A stretch of DNA of 64,000 nucleotides from Leptospira johnsonii (GTDB lineage Bacteria; Spirochaetota; Leptospiria; Leptospirales; Leptospiraceae), in assembly GCF_003112675.1 (NCBI RefSeq), contig NZ_BFAY01000006.1, positions 62,001 through 126,000 of the forward strand, written 5' to 3'. The notes under the pieces are model-generated. The model was not told the DNA's origin, made no database searches, and worked only from the letters and a program-made list of their open reading frames with translations. Shown here piece after piece: positions 26,876-35,711 of the stretch. Position numbers and translations under genes: made by a program. How positions within the stretch are numbered: the first letter of the stretch is position 1; each line of letters begins with the position of its first letter.

Positions 26876-27876
26876 TGGATTTTTCGAAGTATCTGCACCT
26901 TCTCCGCGAGTCATATAAGGAACATCCTCAAGTCCTTTTATTTTTTGGGAATGTACTTTTAGCCATTCTACTTTTGATAGCAAAAGATCCCTGGGATTGG
27001 TTCAAGAAAACTTATCAAAATTCTGAAAGCTTCTATAAGATCAGATCGGAAGAAATCCAAACGGTTATCAGCGGAAGAAAAGGACAAGAAAGTATCCTCA
27101 ACCGAAATCTGGATGGATGGACAGTTCAGTTACCTTCGGGGCTCGTACTGCCGGGAGAGTCTGCAAGAATTGAAGAATTGATCCAAACTTGTTTACATTT
27201 ACGTAAATTCACTCTACTCTCTGAATCCAATTCAGTCTCTAAAGAAGAATTCGGATTAGGAGGAGATGAGCCGGTATTAGAGCTCAAAGACGTTTCCGGG
27301 CACTCTTTAGGAAAAATTTTAGTAGGAGCGCCGGTCCGAAAAGGTTCCGGGACCTATATCCTAGACGAAAAAAATCAGATCTGGTTAGTAAAAGAAAATC
27401 TAAAATCCGTAACAGGCGGAGGTAAGCTGGACTTTTTCCTGAGTAGATCCTTAATTCCGCCCTTTCCCGCCCGAGAGAAAGTTTCGGAGATCAAGATCTT
27501 CGGATTTTCCTCTAGGGATTTTTCCTTAAGTAAACAAGGAGAGAATTGGATCTTAGAAACTTCCGGCGGGCAGATCCAAGCATCCTCTGATGAAGTAGAA
27601 AACTATTTGGAAGAGATCAAAAAACTAAGTGCGGACGAAGTTCTTTTGGAGAAGTCGGAAGAATATGTTGCTGTCCCGAAAGATCGGAATTTCAAAATAG
27701 AGATCGTTACTACTACGGATCGTTATTTAGTTTCTCCAATCGGAATGACCAAATTAGGAAGTTATATTTTCCAGAGAGAAGGTTTAAGTTACAGATTGGT
27801 CTTGGATCCCTGGAACCTGGAAAGGATACTACAAAAGGATCTCGCCGACTTTTCCACCAGGTTTCTTTCCCCCTGA
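26875..27876 (+). CDS. DUF4340-like membrane-anchored protein
   Basis: The 333 residues have one N-terminal membrane helix (about 20-38) and a periplasmic region made of two similar halves. Each half carries a G-x-W-x-(V/L) strand pattern: L-D-G-W-T-V-Q-L-P near 80 and G-E-N-W-I-L-E-T near 223. This is typical of DUF4340 proteins, which regularly accompany GldG-like genes. It is the last gene of the ABC unit. The function is unknown; a periplasmic substrate- or partner-binding role is inference. Confidence 0.75.
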   Translation: MDFSKYLHLLRESYKEHPQVLLFFGNVLLAILLLIAKDPWDWFKKTYQNSESFYKIRSEEIQTVISGRKGQESILNRNLDGWTVQLPSGLVLPGESARIEELIQTCLHLRKFTLLSESNSVSKEEFGLGGDEPVLELKDVSGHSLGKILVGAPVRKGSGTYILDEKNQIWLVKENLKSVTGGGKLDFFLSRSLIPPFPAREKVSEIKIFGFSSRDFSLSKQGENWILETSGGQIQASSDEVENYLEEIKKLSADEVLLEKSEEYVAVPKDRNFKIEIVTTTDRYLVSPIGMTKLGSYIFQREGLSYRLVLDPWNLERILQKDLADFSTRFLSP

Positions 27877-27957
27877 AACGCCTCAGAATCAATGGTTGAC
27901 ACTCCAAGGGGATAAAAGTTTCCTTCCTTAATACTATAAACCTCGTAAGGAATTCGT

Positions 27958-28716
27958 ATGGCATTAATCGAAGAATTGGATCAGCAGGGGAATTTTCTAT
28001 TTCGCTGGAGATCTTATATACCGGGATTTATTCTTCTTCTTTGTCTATACTCCTTAAGCAAGTTCGAATTTTTAGACGATTCTTACGAGACCAACTTATA
28101 CTACGCAGGCGCTTGTTTTATAGTGAGCTTACTCGGCTTAGCGGTTCGTTGTTTTGTGATCGGCTACGCTCCTGCCCGAACTTCCGGTAGAAATACTAAA
28201 GAACAAGTAGCGGATGTGGTCAACCAAGAGGGAATTTATTCTCTTGTTCGCCACCCTCTTTACTTAGGAAATTTCCTAATGTATTTGGGACCTGTCCTGT
28301 ATTTCAGAGATGTACCTTTACTTATAGTATTCGCTTTATTCTTCGGCTTCTATTACGAAAGAATAATGTTCGCAGAAGAAAAATTCTTAAGAGATAAGTT
28401 CGGACAGGATTATCTAAATTGGGCGGATAAGATCCCTGCATTCATTCCTAAATTTTCAGGTTATGTAAAACCTAAACTCGGTTTCTCTTTCCGAAACATT
28501 CTAAAAAGAGAATATCCGAGTTTATTCGGGATCCTAGTGATCTTCGTAGTATTCGATTATGCTGCAAGTTTCAAGGTAGGATTCGGAGATTGGAAAGAAC
28601 CTTGGGCAGTGATCACCGAACCTCAGATCTGGGCATTCGGAATCGGCGCCGCGTTCTATACAATTGTTAGAGTTATAGTAAAAACCACTAAGTGGTTGGT
28701 GGTAGAAGGCAGATAA
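27958..28716 (+). CDS. Isoprenylcysteine-methyltransferase-like membrane protein
   Basis: The 252-residue protein has about five membrane helices and the signature of the ICMT/PEMT-like methyltransferases. L-V-R-H-P-L-Y-L-G-N-F near 97-107 is followed by Y-Y-E-R-I-M-F-A-E-E-K-F-L near 136. It likely methylates a lipid or membrane-bound substrate with SAM, but the substrate is not known. The start has AAGGA six bases upstream, and the gene stands 81 bases after the ABC unit. Confidence 0.8.
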   Translation: MALIEELDQQGNFLFRWRSYIPGFILLLCLYSLSKFEFLDDSYETNLYYAGACFIVSLLGLAVRCFVIGYAPARTSGRNTKEQVADVVNQEGIYSLVRHPLYLGNFLMYLGPVLYFRDVPLLIVFALFFGFYYERIMFAEEKFLRDKFGQDYLNWADKIPAFIPKFSGYVKPKLGFSFRNILKREYPSLFGILVIFVVFDYAASFKVGFGDWKEPWAVITEPQIWAFGIGAAFYTIVRVIVKTTKWLVVEGR

Positions 28717-28729
28717 TTTCCTGCCTTCT
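28704..28729. terminator. Hairpin spanning the ICMT-like stop codon
   Basis: AGAAGGCAG (28704-28712) and CTGCCTTCT (28721-28729) form a perfect 9-bp stem around eight bases that include part of the stop codon. No clear T-tract follows on either strand. It lies between two convergent genes and probably acts as a shared 3'-end structure. Confidence 0.5.
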
Positions 28730-28736
28730 CGCCTTC

Positions 28737-29456
28737 TTAAGCGTTAGAAGTATATTCCAAATAAGATTTGAATTTTTCCCCGTCCTTGGTCAGAAAGATC
28801 GGGGTCGGGTATTCTCTTTTTAAGGGAAGTAATGCGAAACCTTGGTCGTAAAAAACGATCTTCTCCACTTCATTCAGTTTATAACTAAATTCAGAGTTTC
28901 TGGCATGGAATGTAAATCCGCCGGGGACCTCTCTGATGCTACCTTTTCCCATTCTTCTAAAACCTTTTAGAGTTTCAGGACGAATCTTCTCTTGTAACGC
29001 CTCGTAAGGTAATCTTCCGGAAAGATCTAGGAACAATACTCCTTCCATGGACCATTCTTCTTCTTTAGGGATTCTAGGTTGGGTTCTTTCCGGTTCCGTT
29101 ACCATTTCCAAAACTTCTCCCCTTTTTGTTTCGTCCCAGATCTCGGTTCCGAATTCTTCTTGGTCAGAAACCTCCGACTCAGCCTCCCTCGCTTCCATTC
29201 TTTGCCTTTCGGAAAGAGGACGGATCTTTCTTTCTTCTGCAAATGCAGAATCCATTTGAGAATAGGATTCCGGACGTCCCTGTTTTTTTAGGGAGGCTAA
29301 AGATCCTTGAGAAATTTTTTTCTCTCTTGCTGGAGGCAGGTTTCCTTTTGAATATTGGCCGCCGCTAAACTCTTTTTTAGAATTTGGCTGGAAGGAAACA
29401 TAAATAAAGCAGAGGATCCCGACTAAAATAAGTGCTAAGGCAATATAGAGCATCAT
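28737..29456 (-). CDS. Membrane-anchored protein of unknown function
   Basis: The 239-residue protein has one N-terminal membrane helix (about 3-22) and a charged, poorly conserved linker (about 25-130). A compact C-terminal domain (about 135-239) includes R-R-M-G-K-G-S-I-R-E-V-P-G-G-F-T-F near 167. That block has a strand-rich, PilZ-like feel, but no RxxxR/DxSxxG motif was found, so no function is claimed. It is divergent from the PpiD-like gene. Confidence 0.6.
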   Translation of the reverse strand: MMLYIALALILVGILCFIYVSFQPNSKKEFSGGQYSKGNLPPAREKKISQGSLASLKKQGRPESYSQMDSAFAEERKIRPLSERQRMEAREAESEVSDQEEFGTEIWDETKRGEVLEMVTEPERTQPRIPKEEEWSMEGVLFLDLSGRLPYEALQEKIRPETLKGFRRMGKGSIREVPGGFTFHARNSEFSYKLNEVEKIVFYDQGFALLPLKREYPTPIFLTKDGEKFKSYLEYTSNA

Positions 29457-29560
29457 TATATGTATCTATCTAATTTCGCCGTTTCTGAAGCATTTTTCGG
29501 GCGGTTTTTCTCCTTTACAGATTCCAGGCGCGGGCCAGCCTTCCTTGTAAACGTAGTTTT

Positions 29561-30778
29561 ATGACAAATCCAGACGGAATTTCAATTAAAGATATTTTAT
29601 TCAAAGTCGGATCGGCGACTTTTCTTACTATCCTAGTAGTCATGTTAGGATTTATGCTTCTAAAGTCAGATGTCGAGCAAGCCGGTATCGATATGCTCTT
29701 CGGCAAGGGAAACATTACGATGGGAAGCATCGACGATCAAAGTGTTCCGATCGATTCCTTTCATGCTGCCAAAAGATTTTGTATCCAGATGTACCAAGGA
29801 CAGGGATCCGAGGCACTTTGGGCGGACTGTGCCTTCCAAACTTTAAAAGGGCAATATATCTTCCGTAAAATCGGAAATTCTGTTGGTTTCACAATTACCG
29901 AAGAATCCGAAAAACAAGCCCTTATGCAAGAAGCTGAAAAAGTTTCTAAAAATTCTCTCCAGGGAGCAGGATATTCCGAGGAAGATCTGAAAAAACCGAT
30001 AGAAATTTATCGTCAGTTCCTCCAGCAGGCACCTCTGCGCTTTAGGATTGATTATAAAGTGTCCCAGTCTCTTTTCCAAAACTTCCTACCTACTGAGATC
30101 CGACGCACGGACGGAGAATTAAACATACTCTCCGAGGCTTCGGGTGCCAGAGTGGACTTGGACGCAGTATTATACACGGAAGAAGATCTAGTCAAAGCAT
30201 CCGAAAGAAATTTGGAGCCGACAGACGCACAACTGAAAGAGTTGTACGATAAAGAATCTTTGGATCCAAATACCTTAAAAGGCAAAGACGGCAAAGCGAT
30301 TCCATTTGAGGAAAGAAAAACCGTTTTAAGAAGTAAGTTCTTATTAGAAGCGCGTAAAAACTCTTTAGAGACTTTAAAAGCAAAGTTAGTAGCACTTCAA
30401 AACGAGCCAGACGGTTTGCAAAAGATCTCTACACTTTTAGGAAGACAAACTGTTTCTCTTAAAAATAAATCTCTCTCCGACCTGAAAAAGATCAGCGTTG
30501 GTAAAGATGTATTCTCTTTGAGTTCCGACAAAAAATTCCTACAGGATTTAAGCCTTCCAGGTTTGACCCAAAAGAAAAACATCGGACCATATAGAGAGGG
30601 GGAAAAATACGCTATCGTTTCCTTCTCCGGAGTCAAATTAGGAAATCCTGATCCTTCATTCCTAAGAACCAGGGATAGCGGGTCTATACTCACTGCAATA
30701 CTCATGGAAATTCCACAATCCCTAGAGGAAAGTATCAAAGTCGAACGAGCATCCGTTAGATCCGTTTCGGAGGAATAA
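29561..30778 (+). CDS. PpiD/SurA-like membrane-anchored periplasmic protein
   Basis: The 405-residue protein has one N-terminal membrane helix (about 14-33) and a periplasmic region resembling the SurA_N/PpiD chaperone part. The block P-T-D-A-Q-L-K-E-L-Y-D-K-E near 221-233 is the usual helix before a parvulin domain. No intact parvulin active site was recognised in the following 170 residues, so it may be a chaperone without isomerase activity. Its stop codon shares a base with the start of cheX, so the two are translationally coupled. Confidence 0.6.
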   Translation: MTNPDGISIKDILFKVGSATFLTILVVMLGFMLLKSDVEQAGIDMLFGKGNITMGSIDDQSVPIDSFHAAKRFCIQMYQGQGSEALWADCAFQTLKGQYIFRKIGNSVGFTITEESEKQALMQEAEKVSKNSLQGAGYSEEDLKKPIEIYRQFLQQAPLRFRIDYKVSQSLFQNFLPTEIRRTDGELNILSEASGARVDLDAVLYTEEDLVKASERNLEPTDAQLKELYDKESLDPNTLKGKDGKAIPFEERKTVLRSKFLLEARKNSLETLKAKLVALQNEPDGLQKISTLLGRQTVSLKNKSLSDLKKISVGKDVFSLSSDKKFLQDLSLPGLTQKKNIGPYREGEKYAIVSFSGVKLGNPDPSFLRTRDSGSILTAILMEIPQSLEESIKVERASVRSVSEE

Positions 30779-31242
30779 TGCAAATCCGCGCCGAGTTAGT
30801 AAACCCTTTCCTGGAAGCAGCCACAATCGTTTTCCGGGATATATTACAGACCGACCTGATCCGTGGAAAGATCGGGATCAAAGATACTCCGGAAACCAAT
30901 CTGGAACTCGCGATCATCATCGGAGTTTTAGGAACGTTCAACGGAGAAGTGATCTACGGTCTGAACTACGACGCGGCTTATAAGATTTCCAAAAAGCTGA
31001 TGCCAGGCATGAGCGACGACGATATCAAGAACGAATACAAGGACATCTTGGGTGAGATCGCAAACATGACAACAGGTAACGCGATGAATATTTTCGCAAC
31101 CGCAGGTCAGTCGATTGAGATTACCGCTCCGAATATCGTAGATGCAAAAAACGAAACGATCAAGATCCCTAAAAAACAAGCTCTTGGGATCAGCCTATTT
31201 TCCAAATTCGGAAAATTAGAAGTAAACGTAGCCTTAACTTAA
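30778..31242 (+). CDS. cheX: CheX-like chemotaxis phosphatase
   Basis: CheX dephosphorylates CheY-P and is the main CheY phosphatase in spirochaetes. The 154 residues contain the family catalytic motif E-x2-N in G-E-I-A-N-M-T-T-G-N-A near 90-100, within the typical CheX helix. The start codon overlaps the previous stop by one base (TAATG), and the stop overlaps that of the convergent TPR gene. No cheA or cheY is present in the window. Confidence 0.85.
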   Translation: MQIRAELVNPFLEAATIVFRDILQTDLIRGKIGIKDTPETNLELAIIIGVLGTFNGEVIYGLNYDAAYKISKKLMPGMSDDDIKNEYKDILGEIANMTTGNAMNIFATAGQSIEITAPNIVDAKNETIKIPKKQALGISLFSKFGKLEVNVALT

Positions 31243-32213
31243 AGATCGCTTTTCGCGAAAGATTCCATTTCCGTTCTCAGGGGGGAATATACTCCTTGGG
31301 ATTCGGAAACAGATTTATCCAAATACTTTTTCAAGAACCTTTTTGCCCATTCCCCTTCTCCTGCCTTATAGCTGGATTTAAAGAGTAAATAAGCTCCTAA
31401 TTCCTTTTCTTCTCTTTGTCTTTTGAATTCTCTGGAGGCGGTATCTTCCGCATTCGGAAAAGTTTTACCGAAACGATTCCAAAAATCCATGAGATAACTG
31501 CGAGCGTCGGAATACCTTCCCATCCTGAAAAGCATATCACCTAATTGCAATAAAGCCCTGGATCTGTATTCCCCTTCTCCTTCCGTTGCGGTCCTAAGAA
31601 GGATCGACTCTGCTTCTGAATTTTTACCCTGAGCCCGGAGCGATCTTGCTGTTTCCAGAGAAGTTTTCCATCTGGAATCATCTTCCGCCGGACCTTCTAC
31701 GCTAGCTTCTGGGGCCTTTGCATTTTCTAATTTAGATAATTCTAATTTTGCTTGGGAACTTGATGTTCCTTCCGTCGCAGCCGCTTTACCAAATTCTTCT
31801 TTGGCAGCATCTTTTTGTCCGTTCCTAAGACGTAAAAGTCCTCTTTCATAAGCGGCACGACTCGGATCTGCTACTTCCTTCTTCTTGCCGTTCTTTTTAT
31901 CTTTTTTTTCTGTAAGATTTGGAAGTTTTGTCTTCTTCTCTTTTACAGGCTCTGAAACGGTCGGTTTTGTCTCTAGGCTCTTTTGCTCTTCGCTGACTAT
32001 AGTAGAATTTTCTGAAACCAGTTCCGATCCAACTTGTTCTGATCTTTGTTCTGTGACTACTGAGCTCGCATCAATGGGAGGAAGCGGTTCATCCGGAGAA
32101 GTTCCCCTGGAGGAAAAATTTCCTTCTGCCTGTTCCGGGATAGGCAGAGGAAAATCCGCAGCCAAATTTCCTGCAAAGAATAAAATACTTAAAGAAACGA
32201 TAATGTATTTCAT
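31239..32213 (-). CDS. Secreted TPR-repeat protein
   Basis: The 324-residue protein starts with a signal peptide (cleavage likely after about residue 18). A low-complexity Ser/Glu/Lys linker follows (about 30-115, including K-K-D-K-K-N-G-K-K-K). Tetratricopeptide-like helices then run from about 118 to 300 (Y-E-R-G-L-L-R-L-R-N-G-Q-K-D-A-A-K-E-E-F, and A-L-L-Q-L-G-D-M-L-F-R-M-G-R-Y-S-D-A). It would act in the periplasm as a scaffold. It follows a membrane protein gene by one base, so the two probably work together. Confidence 0.72.
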   Translation of the reverse strand: MKYIIVSLSILFFAGNLAADFPLPIPEQAEGNFSSRGTSPDEPLPPIDASSVVTEQRSEQVGSELVSENSTIVSEEQKSLETKPTVSEPVKEKKTKLPNLTEKKDKKNGKKKEVADPSRAAYERGLLRLRNGQKDAAKEEFGKAAATEGTSSSQAKLELSKLENAKAPEASVEGPAEDDSRWKTSLETARSLRAQGKNSEAESILLRTATEGEGEYRSRALLQLGDMLFRMGRYSDARSYLMDFWNRFGKTFPNAEDTASREFKRQREEKELGAYLLFKSSYKAGEGEWAKRFLKKYLDKSVSESQGVYSPLRTEMESFAKSDL

Positions 32214-32214
32214 C

Positions 32215-32820
32215 TCATTCTCCCCTAGGTCTTTGTTCTTTTCTAGGCGGACGACTGAGTCTGGACTCTTCCTTTTCTGTAGGAAGTTCTCTATTAGGTT
32301 GTTTTACGCTCGGTTCCAAACGAGGAGAATCGGATCCTTTGTCGCTCGGAGCTAAATCCTCTCGAGCAGGTCTTTCGTTTTCTGTGGGAAAGAAAACCCT
32401 GGAATCTCCATCCTTCATTTTAGAATTACGGATCGTGTCCGACTCTTCCAATTCAGGTTTAGGGGAAGAAGGTTCCATCTTCGGTTTGTCCAAAGAATAT
32501 CTTTCGATATCCAAAGAAGAACTTCCCGCATCTGAATAAGAAGGATCGCTCCATCTTACATCCTTTCTTTTCCGGTTGTATTCTCTTTCAATATCTTCTA
32601 AAAATAATGCCTTACGATCCAGTTCTTTGGCCTGGTCTTCTTCTCCCGCCAATTCCAAACCTTTTTGGAAACTGAACCAGGCGAGAACGACCGCGACTAG
32701 GACAGCCAAGCTGAGAGCCGCCGTTCCAATCGTCTTTACCACTTTTGGGGGAAGATTTCCCAGAACCTGGTCTATCGATACCCTGATATTGGTTAGGATG
32801 GAGAATGGGTTGAGTGCCAT
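32215..32820 (-). CDS. Single-pass membrane protein with disordered tail
   Basis: The 201-residue protein has one membrane helix (about 29-50). A short helical region (about 53-85) is followed by a long tail, rich in P, E, S, R and K (about 90-201), that looks disordered and ends in a basic P-R-K-E-Q-R-P-R-G-E. No family was recognised. It directly precedes the periplasmic TPR gene and is divergent from fapA. Confidence 0.6.
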   Translation of the reverse strand: MALNPFSILTNIRVSIDQVLGNLPPKVVKTIGTAALSLAVLVAVVLAWFSFQKGLELAGEEDQAKELDRKALFLEDIEREYNRKRKDVRWSDPSYSDAGSSSLDIERYSLDKPKMEPSSPKPELEESDTIRNSKMKDGDSRVFFPTENERPAREDLAPSDKGSDSPRLEPSVKQPNRELPTEKEESRLSRPPRKEQRPRGE

Positions 32821-33011
32821 AGTATTACCCTAGGATCATCGGTCGTTTTGTCCGATTTTTCAAGGACATAATTTTGGAAAAAAGGAAGGGGGATCTGAGG
32901 TTTGTAGTAACTTCGACTGACCTGGCCCAGTCTCAAAATAAACGAATTTAAACGTTTTTTTCATCCTTAGGCATTAAGTCTTTTTACAGGTTTTCGATTG
33001 TAAAAAATAGG

Positions 33012-34763
33012 ATGGGACTTACTCTCCAACAACGGCCCCCCAGGATGAGCGACTCGATCCGCAATTATACAGAATCCCTAATAAAAGATCTAGAAGAGAA
33101 CGAAAACGGATTTTTCAAAGTAGAAAATCTGGACGGGCTCGCCTATCTCACCCTCTTTCCAGCAGGAAAGAAGGGGAAGGACGTAGAATATCGTGAAATT
33201 CTAAAACGATTGGATGTTTTTAAAATTTCGGGAGTCTCTGAAGAAGAAATCAAACGGATCTTAAAATCAAAAGACTCCGAACCGCATCTGATCGGGAAAT
33301 GGCCCGGCAAACCGGAAGCCTCCAGCCTGGATCTAAAAATTTCAGAAGATAAAATGACTGTCTACGGGATCCTTCATCCTCCAAAATTCGGCGGAAAATT
33401 ATTAACCAGGGATGAGATCCTTTCCCAACTGCAATCCTACGGGATCGTTTTCGGAATTATAGAAGAATCAGTACTCAAACTTTCCCAAGCGGAAGATTAC
33501 GGAAAAAGAATCTTAGTTGCCCAAGGCGAATCTCCTATCCCGGGAAAGGATGGAGACATACGTATCTTATTCCAACACCCGGGCATGCCTACGCTTGAAG
33601 AAGACGAATTCGGAAGAGTGGACTTTAAGAATATACAGATCATCCAAAGTGTTAAGAAAAACCAGAAACTTGCTGAAAAAGTTTCTCCTTCTCCCGGCAA
33701 GCCAGGCAAAAACACAAAAGGAGAAGTACTTCCATTTGAAGAAGGCAAAATTGCCGAATGGAAACTGGGGCCTAACGTTAAAATTTCCGAAGATGGAAAT
33801 TTAGTGCAATCTCTGATAGACGGCCGACCTCTAATAGATCGTTTTGGCACCATTCGAGTGGACGAGGTCTGTTTACTGGAGAATGTAGACTTCTCCACTG
33901 GAAATATCAACTTTCCCGGTACGATCATAGTAGAAGAATCCATCGCAGACGGTTTTACTCTGGAGACTGACGGATCCATCATAGTGAAAAAGTCCGTCGG
34001 TAAAGTTTACCTAAAAGCAAAAGGAGATATCGTTCTTTCCGGAGGATTTATGGGAAGGAACGGTGGGATGATAGAATCAGGCTCCGACATCTACGCAAAA
34101 TTCGTAGAGCAAGGAAAGATCATCGCCAAAAATTCTATCTTTATCGAAGAAGCTGCAATGCATTCGGAGCTGATCGCGGGTGAATCCGTAGTAGTCAGAG
34201 GAGGAAGAGGAGAAATTATAGGGGGTCAAGCTGTTGCAGGAAAAATGATCACCTGCACTAAGTTAGGTGCCATTGTGGAAACCAGGACCGTACTAAGCTG
34301 CGGTATGCCGCCGGAACTTCTTTCGGAATTAGAAGATCTAAAGAACGAAATCCGTAAAAACCAAGATATATTAAAAAAAGTAGATACTAGTATCCAAAAA
34401 TTAAGCGACGATTCCCAAAGAAGAAGCCTTAGCCCGGAAGAAAAAGACAGCTTACCTAAACTACAATCAATCCGTCAAAAATACAGTTCCGTCTTGGAAA
34501 ATCTATTTGCTCAGGAACAATCCGCCATTCTATCCTTCGATCCTGATAAAAATTCCTTTGTGGAAGTGGAGAGAGAAATTTTCCCGGGAGTAGAAGTAAA
34601 TCTGGGTAGAAATAAAAAGTTCAGCGTAAAATTAAAAGAGATCCCGGGTCCTTCTTTCCTATACTTGGGAGCAGATGGACAGATCGCACATTCTAAGGTA
34701 AAACCGAAACGATTGGGACTTTTACAGGAAGAATCTTCGGATTCCGAATCTTCTGCGGATTAA
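33012..34763 (+). CDS. FapA/DUF342-family protein
   Basis: The 583 residues match the DUF342 (flagellar assembly protein A) family. An N-terminal alpha/beta part reaches to about 250. A right-handed beta-helix-like core rich in glycine and short strands spans about 270-440 (V-E-E-S-I-A-D-G-F-T-L-E and R-G-G-R-G-E-I-I-G-G-Q). A coiled-coil stretch lies near 440-510. In other bacteria such proteins affect polar localisation or flagellar assembly. ATG 33045 (residue 12) is an alternative start. It lies in a stretch with cheX and other envelope genes. Confidence 0.8.
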   Translation: MGLTLQQRPPRMSDSIRNYTESLIKDLEENENGFFKVENLDGLAYLTLFPAGKKGKDVEYREILKRLDVFKISGVSEEEIKRILKSKDSEPHLIGKWPGKPEASSLDLKISEDKMTVYGILHPPKFGGKLLTRDEILSQLQSYGIVFGIIEESVLKLSQAEDYGKRILVAQGESPIPGKDGDIRILFQHPGMPTLEEDEFGRVDFKNIQIIQSVKKNQKLAEKVSPSPGKPGKNTKGEVLPFEEGKIAEWKLGPNVKISEDGNLVQSLIDGRPLIDRFGTIRVDEVCLLENVDFSTGNINFPGTIIVEESIADGFTLETDGSIIVKKSVGKVYLKAKGDIVLSGGFMGRNGGMIESGSDIYAKFVEQGKIIAKNSIFIEEAAMHSELIAGESVVVRGGRGEIIGGQAVAGKMITCTKLGAIVETRTVLSCGMPPELLSELEDLKNEIRKNQDILKKVDTSIQKLSDDSQRRSLSPEEKDSLPKLQSIRQKYSSVLENLFAQEQSAILSFDPDKNSFVEVEREIFPGVEVNLGRNKKFSVKLKEIPGPSFLYLGADGQIAHSKVKPKRLGLLQEESSDSESSAD

Positions 34764-34803
34764 TGAATCCGAGGCGATCACGGGCCCTCTGCCTATCGTT
34801 TTT

Positions 34804-35190
34804 TCAGCCGCCGTCCGGAAACAAATCCCTGCAAGATGGGATCCCGCCCGCCTGCTCCATTTCGGAACAAGGAGTCTTGAGAAGATCGTCCATACATCTT
34901 TTGATTTTTTCGATCTGCTGATCGGTAATTCTTTCGTAATCGTCGGTAAGAATGGACTGGTTACTTTGTTCTGCCATACACTGGTCCAGGGAAGAAAATC
35001 CGGACTTTGCAGCACTCTGTTCTCCGGAAGGAAGTGTCTCCAGATACTGGGCAGAACATTCTAAATTCTTTTTACACAACTCTTTAATATAATTTTGGCT
35101 GAGTTCCTTCACTTCATCTTTCGATAAGGATGGTCCCTTTCTACATGAAAGAATAAAGACCGAAAATACTAGTATAGAGATGAATTTCAT
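34804..35190 (-). CDS. Lipoprotein of unknown function, Cys-rich
   Basis: From the ATG at 35190 (128 residues) the protein has a short lipoprotein signal ending F-S-V-F-I-L-S-C (lipidated C16). A mature region with about seven further cysteines follows, including E-L-C-K-K-N-L-E-C and a C-terminal C-S-E-M...C-R-D-L. A TATAAT box lies on the minus strand about 25 bases upstream, which fits a short 5' leader to this start; an in-frame ATG at 35208 would leave almost no leader. No family was recognised. Confidence 0.65.
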   Translation of the reverse strand: MKFISILVFSVFILSCRKGPSLSKDEVKELSQNYIKELCKKNLECSAQYLETLPSGEQSAAKSGFSSLDQCMAEQSNQSILTDDYERITDQQIEKIKRCMDDLLKTPCSEMEQAGGIPSCRDLFPDGG

Positions 35191-35222
35191 TTGGGTTACT
35201 GAAAGCATATGCTCGAATTATA

Positions 35223-35251
35223 CAGAATAGACGGACAATTCTACTATTCTG
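35223..35251 (-). other. Inverted repeat with embedded -10 box
   Basis: CAGAATAG and CTATTCTG form an 8-bp stem around 13 bases in the spacer after the RsbW-like gene. On the minus strand TATAATT follows at once; this is both a poor U-tail and a good -10 box for the downstream lipoprotein. It may end one transcript and start the next, or serve as an operator. Confidence 0.4.
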
Positions 35252-35268
35252 CAAGCCGTTCTTTTTAA

Positions 35269-35694
35269 TTATTTCATTTTTGTGAGAATCAGACGATTCC
35301 CTTTCCCGGATTGGTCTATATAAAAATGGTCCGTTAATTTTCGAACCAGGTATAGTCCGATCCCTTCTTCTCTATAATCTCCGGGATCGTATCCTCGAAT
35401 TTCGGAAATATTTTTTTGAACTCCGAAATCCCGAATACGCACTTCCATACGATTCTCGAGCACTGTGACTTCCAGAAAAATAGGATAATTCGTTTTTCCT
35501 AGGTAAGCGTGTTTGATCACGTTCAGAAGGCATTCCCCCACTGCCAATTTAAGATCGGCAGCATCATAAAGGGAAAATCCGGATTCTCTTGCTAGGTTAT
35601 AAACGAAATTCCGCGCTACACTCACGTAACGCGGATGGGAAGGAACTTGTATCCGAAACTGATTCGAATAATCGGTTTTTTTAATCTCCGCCAA
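35269..35694 (-). CDS. RsbW-like anti-sigma serine kinase (GHKL ATPase)
   Basis: The 141-residue single-domain protein has the full set of GHKL motifs: N box E-C-L-L-N near 53-57, G1 box R-D-F-G near 92 and G2 box E-G-I-G-L-Y-L-V near 112-119. This is typical of RsbW/SpoIIAB-type kinases that hold sigma factors and phosphorylate STAS antagonists. A STAS protein is encoded at 23192. It follows xerD by 17 bases. The cognate sigma factor is not visible here. Confidence 0.82.
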   Translation of the reverse strand: MAEIKKTDYSNQFRIQVPSHPRYVSVARNFVYNLARESGFSLYDAADLKLAVGECLLNVIKHAYLGKTNYPIFLEVTVLENRMEVRIRDFGVQKNISEIRGYDPGDYREEGIGLYLVRKLTDHFYIDQSGKGNRLILTKMK

Positions 35695-35711
35695 AATTCG
35701 GTCCGGGGCAA

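Noticed and set aside
34764..34803. Terminator after fapA
   Set aside because: A T-run is present near 34799, but the preceding sequence gives only a four- or five-base stem, so it was not called.
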